Of a DNA stretch of 64,000 bases, positions 53,788-63,650 are shown piece by piece; the first letter of the stretch is position 1; the number at the start of each line of letters is the position of its first letter. Source of the stretch: Aciduliprofundum sp. MAR08-339 (lineage in GTDB: Archaea > Thermoplasmatota > Thermoplasmata > Thermoplasmatales > Aciduliprofundaceae); the NCBI RefSeq assembly GCF_000327505.1, contig NC_019942.1, positions 1,178,001 through 1,242,000 of the forward strand, written 5' to 3'. The notes beneath the pieces were generated by a model. The model made no database searches and had not been told where the DNA came from. It worked only from the letters and a program-made list of their open reading frames with translations. Position numbers and translations under genes: made by a program.

Positions 53788-56700
53788 TTATGGCATGTTT
53801 TTAGGTATTTTTAGAACAAACACACTTCCACGTGGTTCGTTGTTTTTTATCTCCACACTTCCACCATGGAGCTCCATTATCATCCTTACTATGGACAGAC
53901 CCAAACCTGAACCTTCGCCCGAATGAAGTCTTTTAAATGGTTCAAATATAAGTTCCTTCTTACTGTCCGGTATGCCTGGGCCATCATCTGCAAAATGGAT
54001 AAGAACGTAATTTTCATTCTCCGCAGTATAAATTTTAACCTCGCTAGCCCCATATTTGAAGGCATTGTCAAGTATGTTAACAAATGCCTCTTTCAGCAGG
54101 GTGAATCCTTTCATATTCAGATATCCAACTTTGTTGATTATTTTTGCATCTGGATACTTCTTCCTTATCAAGGCTATGCTTTTATCCAGCATCTCAGAGA
54201 TATTTGCACTATCTTTTTTCAGGTCCGTTCCATTTATGCCCAGTTTTGAGAACAGTCGGGCCTTGTTTATTATGCCATTTGCCTCTTCAAGGGCATCCGC
54301 CATGGTGTCAAGGAACTCATGTGAGGACTCCTCTTTGATAAGTTCCAGGTATCCCTGAATAACGGCCAGAGGATTTTTCAGATCATGGCTAACAATGTGG
54401 ATAAGGAGTTCCTGGAACTCTTTGGCTCTTTCAAGGTTTCTCTGGTATTCCAGACTTGCGAGTGAAACACCAAGGTGTGAGGCAATTAGATCTATTAACT
54501 TCCGGTCATCCTCAGATATGCCATCAACTTTATCACTTTCCACGTTTAAAACCCCAAAAATTCTGTTTTCATACATTATTGGTGTTGCATACTCACTCTT
54601 TGTATGTGGATTTGCATTGAAGTACCACGGATCCCTTGAGACGTCCGGCGCATAGTATGGTTTTTTATTTCTTACCACCCATCCAACAATGCCACGATTC
54701 ACTATTTTTATACCCTCAAGGTCCACTGCTCCCCCCATGCCACCATACCTGCGAATCACAGCACCATCGCCCTGCATCTCCGTGATAACCACATCTTTAA
54801 TTCCCAGCACATTTGTGATGGCATCAATAACCATGGTGAAAAGTTCATCCTCTTTTCTGGCCATTTTCATACTCTCAAACATGCTGACCATTGCCAGAAG
54901 TTTATCCTCCATTTCTTTAAGGGCCGTGATATCCTGAGCACTCATCATGTCAACCTTCTTTCCTTCCCACTCCACTATGGTCCCTCTAACCATACACCAT
55001 TTCGGATTTCCCTTGGAATCTATGAGTTTTGCCACATAAGTATCTGGAATATTCTCTCCCGCCATACGTCTATTGTAATTACTCCATAGAATATCACGCA
55101 TATCTGGATGCACTATTTTTAGAAAGTTCTTGTTCAAAAGATCCTCCTCTGAGTAACCGAGCATATCCTTCATCGTTTTATTTACAAATATGATCTTGCC
55201 ATCATGAAGAATTGCTATGCCCACCAGCACGTTCTCCAATGCAGTTCTGTACTTTTCCCACTCTTCCCGGAGTTTGTTCATCAATTTATTTCTCTCAGTG
55301 ATATCTATTGCCACCCCTATCGCACCCTTCACATTACCTTTCCCATCTCTGAGAGGTGATGCATTTACCAAGATATCCACGGTTGCTCCATCTTTTCTGA
55401 TTATGCGTGCTTCATAAACCTCGCTAAGTCCACGCTTTATATTTTTGTGTTTCTCAATAAAAACATCTCTGCTATCTTCGGATAGAAAATCAAATACCTG
55501 TCTCCCGAGCATCTCTTCAGGTTCATAACCGGCCATTCTGGCAAGTCTGCTATTGACAAATGTTAGCCTGTAATCCTCATCAGTTATACCTACTCCAGCA
55601 AGGGATGTGTTTATCAATGTCTCGTATCTCTCCTTTGTCTCTTTTATATTTTTGAAAAGATTTGCGTTTTCAATGAATATGGCGAGGAAGTTGGCAATTA
55701 TCTCCATGTACTTCAAATCCTCCTCGGTGTAAATGTTGGGTGCAGGTGTAGATACTACGAGCAGTCCCAGAACCCTGTCCCGATAAATTATCGGAACGAA
55801 CATTGCGGATTTTTCCATCTCTTTGGATCCAACAACCATGTACTCCTCAGGAGAGAACTCCTTGGATAAATCCCTTATAAGCAGTGGCTTCTTTGTGTAT
55901 ATAACACGTCCTGCAAGAGAGTGCTCAGGATCAAATTTGATACTTATCTCTGTCATATCCTCAGTATCTGAGCGTCCATAGGGATAGTAAATCTCACCCA
56001 TCTCCTCCTTGTATATGCCAAAGAGAAAAGATTTGAAATTCATTACCTTTTTAAGTTCCTCGTATATGCACTCTCCCATGTACCTCAAATCTGGAAAACC
56101 ACCCATTTTAAGAGATATGTTGTAAAGAGCTGATAGAAGATTGCTTCTGCGCATCAGTTCCTGCTCATGCACTTTTTTATCAGTGATATCGTATTTCAAG
56201 GAAACCATGTATTCAACCTCACCGCTTTCGCCTGTAACGGGTACTATGGTCATTTCCTCAGTGTACAGTTCTCCATTCTTCTTCCTGTTCACAATCACCC
56301 CGTGCCAGATGTTTCCCTGCGCCACTCTCTCACATATATCCCTATAAAACTTTTTGTCATAGAGTCCGCTGTTCAAAAATTCAGGGGTTCTTCCAATAAC
56401 CTCCTCAGGCCTGTATCCAGTTATTCGGGTAAACGCGGGATTCACATAAAGTATTCTCCCGCTTTTATCCGTAACCATGACCATTTCAAGTATATTACCT
56501 ATAGAACTTGATAGTAGTTTCAGAGCAACTTCCATTCTCTTTTGAGACTCATCCCAGATATGAAGTACTATGTTATCCTCAACCGCAAGCGCCTCCACAG
56601 TGCAACCCCTGGCATTTTTCGAGAGGTTAAGGTTTACGCTTAAGAGGCCATTGCTATCTGAAAGAGAGGATATCCTATCTCTAAGAATCTTCCGGGAACG

Positions 56701-56847
56701 TTCATCAAGATAGTCCAGAAAATTCTCCTTTGTAGGGTCATAATTCAATATGTTCCTGGCATTTGAATCTGCATTTATGATTTTAAATTCTTTATCAACA
56801 ACGACCACGCCCGGAGGAGAGTACTTGAAACTGAATATATCACCCAT
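53788..56847 (-). CDS. Soluble multi-PAS/GAF sensor histidine kinase
   Basis: The 1019-residue protein begins at the ATG at 56847 (a longer frame to 56916 has no start signal). Domains in order are a PAS-like segment, a PAS (TDKSGRILYVNPAFTRITGYRPEEVIG), a GAF, two PAS (FVNSRLARMAGYEPEEM; HDGKIIFVNKTMKDMLGY), a second GAF, HisKA with the phospho-acceptor His in IVSHDLKNPLAV, and HATPase_c (DNAFKYG, DDGPGIP, GSGLGLSI). No membrane helix is visible, so it is a cytoplasmic sensor. No response regulator gene is adjacent. A TATA-like AT-rich stretch lies about 30-40 bases upstream. Confidence 0.9.
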   Translation of the reverse strand: MGDIFSFKYSPPGVVVVDKEFKIINADSNARNILNYDPTKENFLDYLDERSRKILRDRISSLSDSNGLLSVNLNLSKNARGCTVEALAVEDNIVLHIWDESQKRMEVALKLLSSSIGNILEMVMVTDKSGRILYVNPAFTRITGYRPEEVIGRTPEFLNSGLYDKKFYRDICERVAQGNIWHGVIVNRKKNGELYTEEMTIVPVTGESGEVEYMVSLKYDITDKKVHEQELMRRSNLLSALYNISLKMGGFPDLRYMGECIYEELKKVMNFKSFLFGIYKEEMGEIYYPYGRSDTEDMTEISIKFDPEHSLAGRVIYTKKPLLIRDLSKEFSPEEYMVVGSKEMEKSAMFVPIIYRDRVLGLLVVSTPAPNIYTEEDLKYMEIIANFLAIFIENANLFKNIKETKERYETLINTSLAGVGITDEDYRLTFVNSRLARMAGYEPEEMLGRQVFDFLSEDSRDVFIEKHKNIKRGLSEVYEARIIRKDGATVDILVNASPLRDGKGNVKGAIGVAIDITERNKLMNKLREEWEKYRTALENVLVGIAILHDGKIIFVNKTMKDMLGYSEEDLLNKNFLKIVHPDMRDILWSNYNRRMAGENIPDTYVAKLIDSKGNPKWCMVRGTIVEWEGKKVDMMSAQDITALKEMEDKLLAMVSMFESMKMARKEDELFTMVIDAITNVLGIKDVVITEMQGDGAVIRRYGGMGGAVDLEGIKIVNRGIVGWVVRNKKPYYAPDVSRDPWYFNANPHTKSEYATPIMYENRIFGVLNVESDKVDGISEDDRKLIDLIASHLGVSLASLEYQRNLERAKEFQELLIHIVSHDLKNPLAVIQGYLELIKEESSHEFLDTMADALEEANGIINKARLFSKLGINGTDLKKDSANISEMLDKSIALIRKKYPDAKIINKVGYLNMKGFTLLKEAFVNILDNAFKYGASEVKIYTAENENYVLIHFADDGPGIPDSKKELIFEPFKRLHSGEGSGLGLSIVRMIMELHGGSVEIKNNEPRGSVFVLKIPKNMP

Positions 56848-56965
56848 ACCTATTTGAGGAATATGAGTAAAGTTTTTATTTTTTATGGGTGTGATTATCC
56901 AATTTGATAATAGCAATCAAAGATTCGTGAAAATTTTAAAATACTGCCGTTCAGTCTCATCTTGT

Positions 56966-58549
56966 ATGGAACTGAAAATCTACGATGGTGCAGATGAGAT
57001 AGGTGGATCAAAAATCTACGTTAGGGAAGGTAAGCATGGTTTATTTCTTGATTTCGGGCTCAACTTCAATGTGAACAACCTATATTTCAAAGAGTTCCTT
57101 TCAACGCGCCCCACAAGGGGGCTCAACGATCCACTGGAGATGGGACTCTTACCAAGAATAAAGGCTTACAGGGAGGATCTGATACCCTCAGATGTATCCA
57201 TTGAAAATTTTGAAAACATACCTGTGGAGGCAGTACTTTTAAGCCATGCACATATGGACCACTACGGCATGATTGGGTACCTTAATTTTTCCATACCTCT
57301 GGTTGCATCCCCTGAAACTTTGGCCATAATAAAGGCCTATCAGGATGCGGGTAGATCAGAAATTGGCACATCGGTTATATACTCCCACATAAGGGAACAG
57401 AAGAATGATGGGCCAATGCCCATGCTGGAAAATAGGGCAAAGAGCACGAGAAATACGAAAGACAGGAGCAAAATGAAGGAGAAGTTAAAGAAATACATGA
57501 AACTGAGGCCCATAATCCCAACAGATCAACTCTCAAAGGATGAAAAGGAATTTCTGTATCTGCAGAAATTTGGGGAGGGGGGAAGGGAATACTTTGAGGA
57601 GGAGATGAAAATAGAAAATCTGGATTCACTGCATTTCAATGTTAAGGCGTATCCTGTGGACCACTCTATATATGGTTCTACGGGCTATATCGTTGAGATT
57701 GACTCAAAAAAGATCGTGTACACTGGCGACCTAAGGTTGCATGGTGAGCGTGGAAATCTCACAATGGAGTTTGCACATAAGGCAAAGGGAAGTGATGTTC
57801 TCATAATAGAGGGAACCCGGGTATCCGATGATAGAGAGCACAACTTCACAACAGAAAAGGATGTGTACGAGAATTGCCTCAACGCAATGTCTCAGGAGAG
57901 AGGCCTGATCATTGCTGATTTTTCAGCCAGGAACTTTGAAAGACTCAACAGTTTTGCCCGCATGGCCGGAGAGATTGGAAGGAAACTCGTGGTTACGGAC
58001 AAGGATGCGTATGCCATAAGTGCTCTAGCATCTGTGGGCACGAGAATTGCAACTGAAAATCTGCTTATATACGATAAGCCCAAGGAGCGCATCAACTGGA
58101 CAGAGGGTATCTTAAAGGAGGAATTTGGCTGGGAAGACAGGTACGTTGGTCCATTGGATATAAGGAAGAATCCAGAGCTGTATGTACTTGCGTTCTCTCT
58201 TTACGATTTTACCAATCTGATGGATATAAAACCCGATGGAGGCCTGTATTTGTACTCTTCCACAGAGGCGTTCACCGAGGAGATGGAACTTGATTTTTAC
58301 ACTCTTGGACACTGGCTCAAGAGGTACAATATGAGGAGTGTGGGATTTAGAATTGAAGAAAACAGGGTAAAATTTGAACGGGGTTATCATGCCTCGGGTC
58401 ATGCCAGTGGGGAGGAACTGAGAAAGATAATATGGATTGTGGATCCAGATGTTGTTGTGCCTGTACACACCACAAATCCGTCATGGTTCGTCAGAGAATT
58501 CGGAGATATAACGAAAATTTTGAAGGATGGGCAATCAATGAATCTCTAA
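56966..58549 (+). CDS. MBL-fold exonuclease, RNase J-like
   Basis: The 527-residue protein has the metallo-beta-lactamase motif HAHMDH (near residue 93), KIVYTGDLRLHG, and YHASGHASG near the C-terminus, as in RNase J and other MBL nucleases with a beta-CASP region (IIADFSARN). An inserted Lys/Arg-rich segment lies near residues 160-200. It probably processes or degrades RNA. The start at 56966 follows a TATA-like ATTTTAAAAT by about 30 bases with no Shine-Dalgarno. It overlaps the convergent gene by 15 bases. Confidence 0.8.
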   Translation: MELKIYDGADEIGGSKIYVREGKHGLFLDFGLNFNVNNLYFKEFLSTRPTRGLNDPLEMGLLPRIKAYREDLIPSDVSIENFENIPVEAVLLSHAHMDHYGMIGYLNFSIPLVASPETLAIIKAYQDAGRSEIGTSVIYSHIREQKNDGPMPMLENRAKSTRNTKDRSKMKEKLKKYMKLRPIIPTDQLSKDEKEFLYLQKFGEGGREYFEEEMKIENLDSLHFNVKAYPVDHSIYGSTGYIVEIDSKKIVYTGDLRLHGERGNLTMEFAHKAKGSDVLIIEGTRVSDDREHNFTTEKDVYENCLNAMSQERGLIIADFSARNFERLNSFARMAGEIGRKLVVTDKDAYAISALASVGTRIATENLLIYDKPKERINWTEGILKEEFGWEDRYVGPLDIRKNPELYVLAFSLYDFTNLMDIKPDGGLYLYSSTEAFTEEMELDFYTLGHWLKRYNMRSVGFRIEENRVKFERGYHASGHASGEELRKIIWIVDPDVVVPVHTTNPSWFVREFGDITKILKDGQSMNL

Positions 58550-59278
58550 TCTCTCTAGCAGGTCCGCTAGGGTTCTACCCTTCTTTGTGAGATGAAGGGT
58601 ATCACCACGCATCTCAATATGCCCGCATTTTTTGAAGTAAGTTATTATTTTATCCGGATTCTCTGCATCTTTTTTTATTCTTCTCTCAAACTCTTCCAGG
58701 GAGAGGCCATTTTTAAGAGTTATCAGATAACTTTCCCATGAGCGACGCTCTACACTTTCAAAATGCATCACCGGCAGTTTTTCTATGTTTCTCTCCGCAT
58801 GGTACACATCAACGAATAAAGAATTTGAATTTCGTGAACTCAGGTATCTGTAGAGTTCTTTGCTGTGCACCACAGACATCAATGAGAGATAGAGTGCCAG
58901 AGAACCAAGTTTGTGACCACAACTAACATTTACCTTCAACTCCACGGACTCTTTCTTCACATGGGATTTCAAGAGATCATAGAGCACATCGTACATCGTG
59001 GAATAGGAGTTCTGATAATCGTTTAGGTTCACCTTTAAGAATTTGAAATCTTCTATTTTTGAAAGCAAATCTCTGTAAATCTCACTCTCCTCAGGGGTGA
59101 GCAGGGCTGCTCTGGTTTCAAGTTCATCACGATGGTAATCGGAGAACACGATTCCTCTATCATACTCCCCTGCAAAGTTCATAGCTTCAGTGAATTTTCT
59201 AACCTCTTCCATATTTAGCTTCACCCGAATATCCTCACCATAGTCGTACATTGTCAAGGTGGATATAAATACCCTCAT
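58535..59278 (-). CDS. CARF-like domain protein with winged-helix tail
   Basis: The 247-residue protein starts with a beta strand (MRVFISTLTMYDYG), and in the middle has VNVSCGHKLGSLALYLSLMSVV, resembling the CARF-domain ligand loop (x-G-x-K), followed by a winged-helix tail (EFERRIKKDAENPD and HLTKKGRTLADLL). It resembles Csa3/DUF6293-type regulators. It lies 6 bases after the second CARF-like gene, so they are co-transcribed. Confidence 0.55.
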   Translation of the reverse strand: MRVFISTLTMYDYGEDIRVKLNMEEVRKFTEAMNFAGEYDRGIVFSDYHRDELETRAALLTPEESEIYRDLLSKIEDFKFLKVNLNDYQNSYSTMYDVLYDLLKSHVKKESVELKVNVSCGHKLGSLALYLSLMSVVHSKELYRYLSSRNSNSLFVDVYHAERNIEKLPVMHFESVERRSWESYLITLKNGLSLEEFERRIKKDAENPDKIITYFKKCGHIEMRGDTLHLTKKGRTLADLLERLEIH

Positions 59279-59284
59279 TGAGCA

Positions 59285-59917
59285 TTACCCCCCCAAGAAG
59301 AGGTATGCAGCATTGTTCGCAATTATAATTTTCTCCCGACCATTTTTGCTCTCATTTATGAGATTTGCCTTTATCAGTTTGTTCTTTGCATCTGAAAGTG
59401 TGGAATACCGGGATCCAAGGGCTCTTTTTATATCCTTCATAGAGGCTTTTCCACCGTACTTCTCAACCAGTGTTGTAAGAAATTTCATGGTTGTGGAATC
59501 CTTATCATGGATACGGATAAGACTATTTGAATCAGTTATCAAATTAATTGGCAAACGCAGGATCTTGGTTTCTCCGTTTTCAGTTGCCATATAAACCACA
59601 GGCACTCCGAGAACGGCCGCTCTTAACGCTAGCGAAAAAGCCATAATCTTCGTACCACCAGTTATATTGGCCACAGAATCCTCCGTAAGGTATCTGTCAA
59701 CGGCCTGAATACACTCATAAAAATTCATTGGATCTCTGACATGTACTTCAATCACATTATCCAACTCCTCTCTTACCTTGTCCAGTGCCTTTTTAATCTC
59801 CATTTCCTCATTCTCATCCACATAACCATAAATAACCACGTTTTCATCAGGTTTGAGAACCTTGGCAGTCTCTATCACCACCTTTGCGGTCCATCCAAGT
59901 GTTGAAATTAATCTCAT
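59285..59917 (-). CDS. Csa3-like CARF domain transcription regulator
   Basis: The 210-residue protein begins MRLISTLGWTAKVV and has the CARF signature ANITGGTKIMAFSLALRAA (about residues 85-103), which in Csa3/Csx1 binds cyclic oligoadenylate or similar ligands. Its C-terminal part is a winged helix (KDIKRALGSRYSTLSDAKNKL). GGAGATG lies before the ATG at 59917. No cas gene or CRISPR array is visible in this window. Confidence 0.7.
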   Translation of the reverse strand: MRLISTLGWTAKVVIETAKVLKPDENVVIYGYVDENEEMEIKKALDKVREELDNVIEVHVRDPMNFYECIQAVDRYLTEDSVANITGGTKIMAFSLALRAAVLGVPVVYMATENGETKILRLPINLITDSNSLIRIHDKDSTTMKFLTTLVEKYGGKASMKDIKRALGSRYSTLSDAKNKLIKANLINESKNGREKIIIANNAAYLFLGG

Positions 59918-59997
59918 TTTCATCTCCAAAGGTAAAGAACACTCAAATGATAAATTATTTTCTCCGAAGTTTTATGGTAAAAATAAAAAAAAGAAAA

Positions 59998-60582
59998 TTA
60001 AAAGCCATATTGAACGCTTATGATATCCACATGGCTATCATCGTAGATCTCCTGGGGCGCAACACCCCACAGGTACTTCCAGCTGAAACCGGGGTGCTCA
60101 TCAATGTCTATTCCCGCAACGTAGTATCCTGCCCAGGCAAGCTCAGAACAATAGTACTTGCCATTATCTATCTCCTTGTGCCACCAAGCATAGTCGTAGG
60201 GGTCTCCCAATTTGGATAGCATAAATGCAAGGGCTTCCTCCTTCACCTTCTCTGTGGTCATAACTCTCCCTATGGCAATTTCAGGATATCTGTGATCTAT
60301 CACACTCAGAGGGCGCAGATGGACTCCATCTGCATAGGCTTCTATGAACCACCCAGTGCCATTACTGTCCCAGCCAACAAAAATCATCACATGCGTCCAG
60401 TGTCCAGGGATTATCCATGCCACAGAGGGGGAGTATCCGAAAATTATATCTCCCGGCTCTAACATAGAAAAATCATAATGTTCGTTGTACGTGTTTCCTC
60501 CAAGGGATGATGCAAATGCTGTACCCTGTATGGAAACCATGGTAATCAGCACAAACAGGGATACAAACTTTCCTATTTTCAT
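59998..60582 (-). CDS. Secreted papain-like (C92/YiiX-type) hydrolase
   Basis: The 194-residue protein has a signal peptide (residues 1-25), a HWTHVMIFVG segment with the catalytic His, and YYCSELAWAGY with the Cys of permuted papain-like NlpC/YiiX enzymes. It probably cleaves a wall or lipid-linked amide. The ATG at 60582 is chosen over 60609 because the TATA-like TTTAAATA lies only about 15 bases before the latter. Confidence 0.75.
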   Translation of the reverse strand: MKIGKFVSLFVLITMVSIQGTAFASSLGGNTYNEHYDFSMLEPGDIIFGYSPSVAWIIPGHWTHVMIFVGWDSNGTGWFIEAYADGVHLRPLSVIDHRYPEIAIGRVMTTEKVKEEALAFMLSKLGDPYDYAWWHKEIDNGKYYCSELAWAGYYVAGIDIDEHPGFSWKYLWGVAPQEIYDDSHVDIISVQYGF

Positions 60583-60712
60583 ATTACCACTCACTAAGCA
60601 ATACTTCATTCTGATATTTAAATTTATCCACCCTCCAAATTTTGGGGCAAGTATTTAAACTCCAAAGGAGGTTATAAAAACGCAAAATGAGGAAAATAAA
60701 GGGTTTGAGAAT

Positions 60713-60739
60713 GGTGGAAAGGGTGCGAATCCTTCCACC
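60713..60739 (-). repeat. Hairpin downstream of tRNA-Asn
   Basis: GGTGGAAAGG (60713-60722) pairs with CCTTCCACC (60731-60739), with one bulged base and an 8-base loop. On the minus strand it follows the tRNA by about 16 bases and is followed by TTTATTTT, so it may end the tRNA transcript or be a small RNA. Confidence 0.5.
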
Positions 60740-60755
60740 CGCGCTACCACACCAG

Positions 60756-60873
60756 CGCCGCCGGCAGGATTCGAACCTGCGACCTGCCGGTTTCTGCGGC
60801 CCTTTTGGGGTAAAGCCCTTTTTTAAAGGGCTTCTTAACAGCCGGCCGCTCCAGCCTACTAAGCTACGGCGGC
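60756..60873 (-). tRNA. tRNA-Asn (GTT) with a 44-base intron
   Basis: On the minus strand the two exons (60836-60873 and 60756-60791) fold into acceptor GCCGCCG/CGGCGGC, anticodon stem GCCGG/CCGGC, loop CTGTTAA with anticodon GTT, T arm GCAGG/CCTGC and discriminator G73. The intron (60792-60835) lies after position 37, the standard archaeal site, and forms a hairpin with GCCCTTT/AAAGGGC. A TATA-like TTTAAATATT lies about 28 bases upstream. Confidence 0.93.
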
Positions 60874-60913
60874 ACAATCCAGTGTAATAGAAAGGAATAT
60901 TTAAACTTTAACC

Positions 60914-61840
60914 TCACTTAAAATAGGGCTCCCTGCGGAGTATGGCCTCTTTGAATATTTCCAATAATTCATCATCCGAAGCTCCATTTCTCAACGGACC
61001 AAGTATATCCACCAGGTTATCGTTCCTCAGGAGACAGGGCTTGAGTTTTCCATCACTGGTTAATCTTATCCTCGTGCAGTACATGCAAAATGTGCTGTTG
61101 TGCATGGGCCTCACAATTTCAACCTCTGCCATCCTGGATCCGAATTTGAACCTGAATCTCTTTCTCCGATGCAACTCGTTGTAGTTTATCTCATCCGCTA
61201 CCTTTTCAAGGTGCTCCTCTATAAATTTGGGATTAACATGGTATTTCTTAAAAAATTGGGTGTTCTCCCTCTCCACCGGCGTTTCAAGCTCAATGATCTG
61301 GAGTATTGCACCCGTTTCCGCAGAGAACTCTATCATTCTCTCTATCTCATCCTCATTTATTCCTCTCAGGAGAACCATGTTCAGCTTCACGGGATTCAAT
61401 CCCGCATCTATGGCAGCATGCACCCCATCCATGGCATCCTTCAGATCTCCATTTCTCGTTATCTTTCTGTACTTCTCAGGGTCAAGCGTGTCCAGGCTTA
61501 TGTTAACCCTCATCAACCCAGCATCTTTAAGATCCTGAGCGTACTTGGAAAGAAGGGTCCCGTTGGTGGTCAGAGACACATCCCTATCCATGAGTGGCGC
61601 GGCCCTTGCAACAATATCCACAATATCCTCCCTCATCAGTGGCTCTCCTCCAGTGAACTTAACCTTCCTTATATCAAGAGCCCTTGCTATCTTTAAAATC
61701 CTTTCAACTTCCTCAGGAGCCATCTCATTCCTGTGCCTGTGCCATTCCCCCTCCCTGTGACAGTAAAAACAGTTAAGATTGCACCTCTCCGTAAGTGATA
61801 CCCTTATGCTTTTCACCGGCCTTCCAAATCTATCCTTCAC
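60914..61840 (-). CDS. moaA: GTP 3',8-cyclase MoaA (molybdenum cofactor)
   Basis: The 308-residue radical SAM enzyme has the CNLNCFYC cluster motif near residue 20, TGGEPL, and a second Fe-S binding region (CMYCTRIRLTSDGKLKPC) near the C-terminus, both needed for GTP cyclisation. It begins at a GTG. I see no other moa genes nearby. The chain ends at -EPYFK; MoaA often ends in a GG, which is missing here. Confidence 0.9.
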   Translation of the reverse strand: MKDRFGRPVKSIRVSLTERCNLNCFYCHREGEWHRHRNEMAPEEVERILKIARALDIRKVKFTGGEPLMREDIVDIVARAAPLMDRDVSLTTNGTLLSKYAQDLKDAGLMRVNISLDTLDPEKYRKITRNGDLKDAMDGVHAAIDAGLNPVKLNMVLLRGINEDEIERMIEFSAETGAILQIIELETPVERENTQFFKKYHVNPKFIEEHLEKVADEINYNELHRRKRFRFKFGSRMAEVEIVRPMHNSTFCMYCTRIRLTSDGKLKPCLLRNDNLVDILGPLRNGASDDELLEIFKEAILRREPYFK

Positions 61841-61894
61841 GATGTACCTAATAGAGCATAACGATAAAAAAGTTTTGAAAAATAAAAAGAGAGA

Positions 61895-62713
61895 TCATTC
61901 CTTCTTCAGATGGACATCCACCTGTGGGAACGGTATCTCTATGCCCTCTTTTCCATAGGCCTCGTATATTGCCTTGGTTATCTCTCCCTTGACCGTCCAA
62001 TAGTTTTCTGTCTTGGCCCATGGCCTCAACTGCAGGTTTATGGATGAATCTGCCAGTTCCGTAATGGCAACCGATGGTTCTGGATTCTTTAATACGAGTT
62101 CGTGGTTCTTCATAATATCCATGGCAATCTTGACAGCCTTATCCAGATCCGTACCGTATGCTACGCCCACATTCACATCCACACGTCTTATGTCCATTTT
62201 TGTGTAATTCACCATTGGACTTCCCCAGACACTCTTGTTAGGGATTGTTATAACAGTGTTGTCAGGCGCGAGCATGGTGGTTGACATTATACCTATGTGT
62301 TTTACGCTTCCCGTGAATCCCTGGACGGATACAACATCGTTCTTATCAAATGGCCTTGTAAGTGCGATCCAGAACCCGCTAGCCATGTTCGTTATGGTAT
62401 CCTGCAATCCAAAGCCCAACATCAAGCCCAAGATGGCTGATAGACCCAGAACGATGGCATTCATGTCGTATCCAAGCGCTGTCACTGCAAGCAAGAACAC
62501 CAGTATATAGAGAACTATGGCCGTCACTCTCACGAGAAATTCAGCCAGAATCTCTGGGAGCGGTGTTCTCTTGAAACTCTTTTTAAGAGCCCAGATAACT
62601 ATCTTTACGACAATAAAGCCCACAATAAGTACAACGAAGAACCATATTATTTGCATCACTGAAAATCCAATGTAGGGCAGTGGTTTTTCTAAATCAAATC
62701 CTCCTGTAGCCAT
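61895..62713 (-). CDS. MscS-type mechanosensitive channel
   Basis: The 272-residue protein has three hydrophobic helices (about residues 17-42, 58-80, 85-110), the third leading into the Gly/Ala-rich pore segment GLSAILGLMLGFGLQDTITN. The beta domain (FDKNDVVSVQGFTGSVKHIGIMSTTML) follows. It releases solutes on osmotic downshock. Its promoter faces that of the cobalamin adenosyltransferase gene. Confidence 0.9.
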   Translation of the reverse strand: MATGGFDLEKPLPYIGFSVMQIIWFFVVLIVGFIVVKIVIWALKKSFKRTPLPEILAEFLVRVTAIVLYILVFLLAVTALGYDMNAIVLGLSAILGLMLGFGLQDTITNMASGFWIALTRPFDKNDVVSVQGFTGSVKHIGIMSTTMLAPDNTVITIPNKSVWGSPMVNYTKMDIRRVDVNVGVAYGTDLDKAVKIAMDIMKNHELVLKNPEPSVAITELADSSINLQLRPWAKTENYWTVKGEITKAIYEAYGKEGIEIPFPQVDVHLKKE

Positions 62714-62805
62714 TTTTGGTCACCCTTTATATATGCGATTTCCCATATTTAATGCTTTCTTGATGCTTTCAGCAACTTATTTAATTATCCTGCATATTCT
62801 CGCCC

Positions 62806-63315
62806 ATGGGCTACATACATGTTTACACAGGCAATGGTAAGGGCAAAACCACCGCTGCCTTCGGTCTGGCCATGCGTGCTGCCGGACGCGGTAAAAGAGT
62901 ATGCATAATACAGTTCATGAAGCCCGATAAAGGTTACGGTGAGCAGGTTTCTGCCAGAAAACTAGGGATTGAGGTTTATCCCTTTGGAACCAACAGGTTT
63001 GTAAACAAGAAAAATCCCGCAAAGGAGGATGTGGAGAGGGCACAGAATGCCCTGGAGTTTGCCAGAAAGAAGATGAAAGAAGGTTATGATGTCCTTATTT
63101 TAGATGAGATCAACGTGGCCATAGACTTCAACCTGATATCCATGAAAGACGTTATGGAGATGCTCCAAGAAGTGCCAGAGAGAACAGAGGTTGTGCTCAC
63201 TGGAAGATACGCAAGGGAAGAAATAATAGAGAGGGCAGATCTCGTTACGGAGATGAGAGAAGTAAAACATTATTATAGGATTGGCGTCATGGCTAGGGAA
63301 GGAATAGAGTATTGA
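62806..63315 (+). CDS. cobO: Cob(I)alamin adenosyltransferase, CobO/BtuR type
   Basis: The 169-residue enzyme has the CobO P-loop GNGKGKTTAAFG near the N-terminus, MKPDKGYGEQ, and VLILDEINVAIDF. It attaches the adenosyl group to cob(I)alamin. A TATA-like CTTATTTAATTA lies about 28 bases upstream of the ATG with no Shine-Dalgarno. It is followed by an SCP2-like gene 10 bases on. Confidence 0.93.
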   Translation: MGYIHVYTGNGKGKTTAAFGLAMRAAGRGKRVCIIQFMKPDKGYGEQVSARKLGIEVYPFGTNRFVNKKNPAKEDVERAQNALEFARKKMKEGYDVLILDEINVAIDFNLISMKDVMEMLQEVPERTEVVLTGRYAREEIIERADLVTEMREVKHYYRIGVMAREGIEY

Positions 63316-63325
63316 GGTGATAAAT

Positions 63326-63646
63326 ATGAAGGACATACTTCAAGAGTTGGTTAACAAATTCAATTCCAAGGAGGATCCCAGAAAGGATAAAATTAGGGAT
63401 CTGGAAAGAAGCATAGTGATAAGATTCAAGGATAACGGAGTGTACCATATGTACCTTAAAGACGCGAAACTCTCCGATGTGGAAGAGGGCGATATTGATG
63501 CAGATATAGTCGTTGAAACCGATGCAAAGACGTTTCAGGACATACTTGATAAGAAGGAGGATGCCCTTACGGCATACATAACGAAGAAAATAAAGATAAA
63601 GGCAAAGTTGATGGACAAACTCCTCCTATCAGACCTCCTAAAATAG
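63326..63646 (+). CDS. SCP2 sterol-carrier-like protein
   Basis: The 106-residue product is a single SCP2-like domain: YHMYLKDAKLSDV, DIVVETDAKTFQDILD and a conserved C-terminus (ITKKIKIKAKLMDKLLLSDLLK, abbreviated). Such domains bind lipids or CoA thioesters. A GAGGTGAT before the ATG at 63326 sets the start, and it is co-transcribed with cobO. Confidence 0.85.
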   Translation: MKDILQELVNKFNSKEDPRKDKIRDLERSIVIRFKDNGVYHMYLKDAKLSDVEEGDIDADIVVETDAKTFQDILDKKEDALTAYITKKIKIKAKLMDKLLLSDLLK

Positions 63647-63650
63647 CCAG

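Noticed and set aside
60584-60877. Open frame on the minus strand through tRNA-Asn
   Set aside because: It is the tRNA and its intron read as protein.
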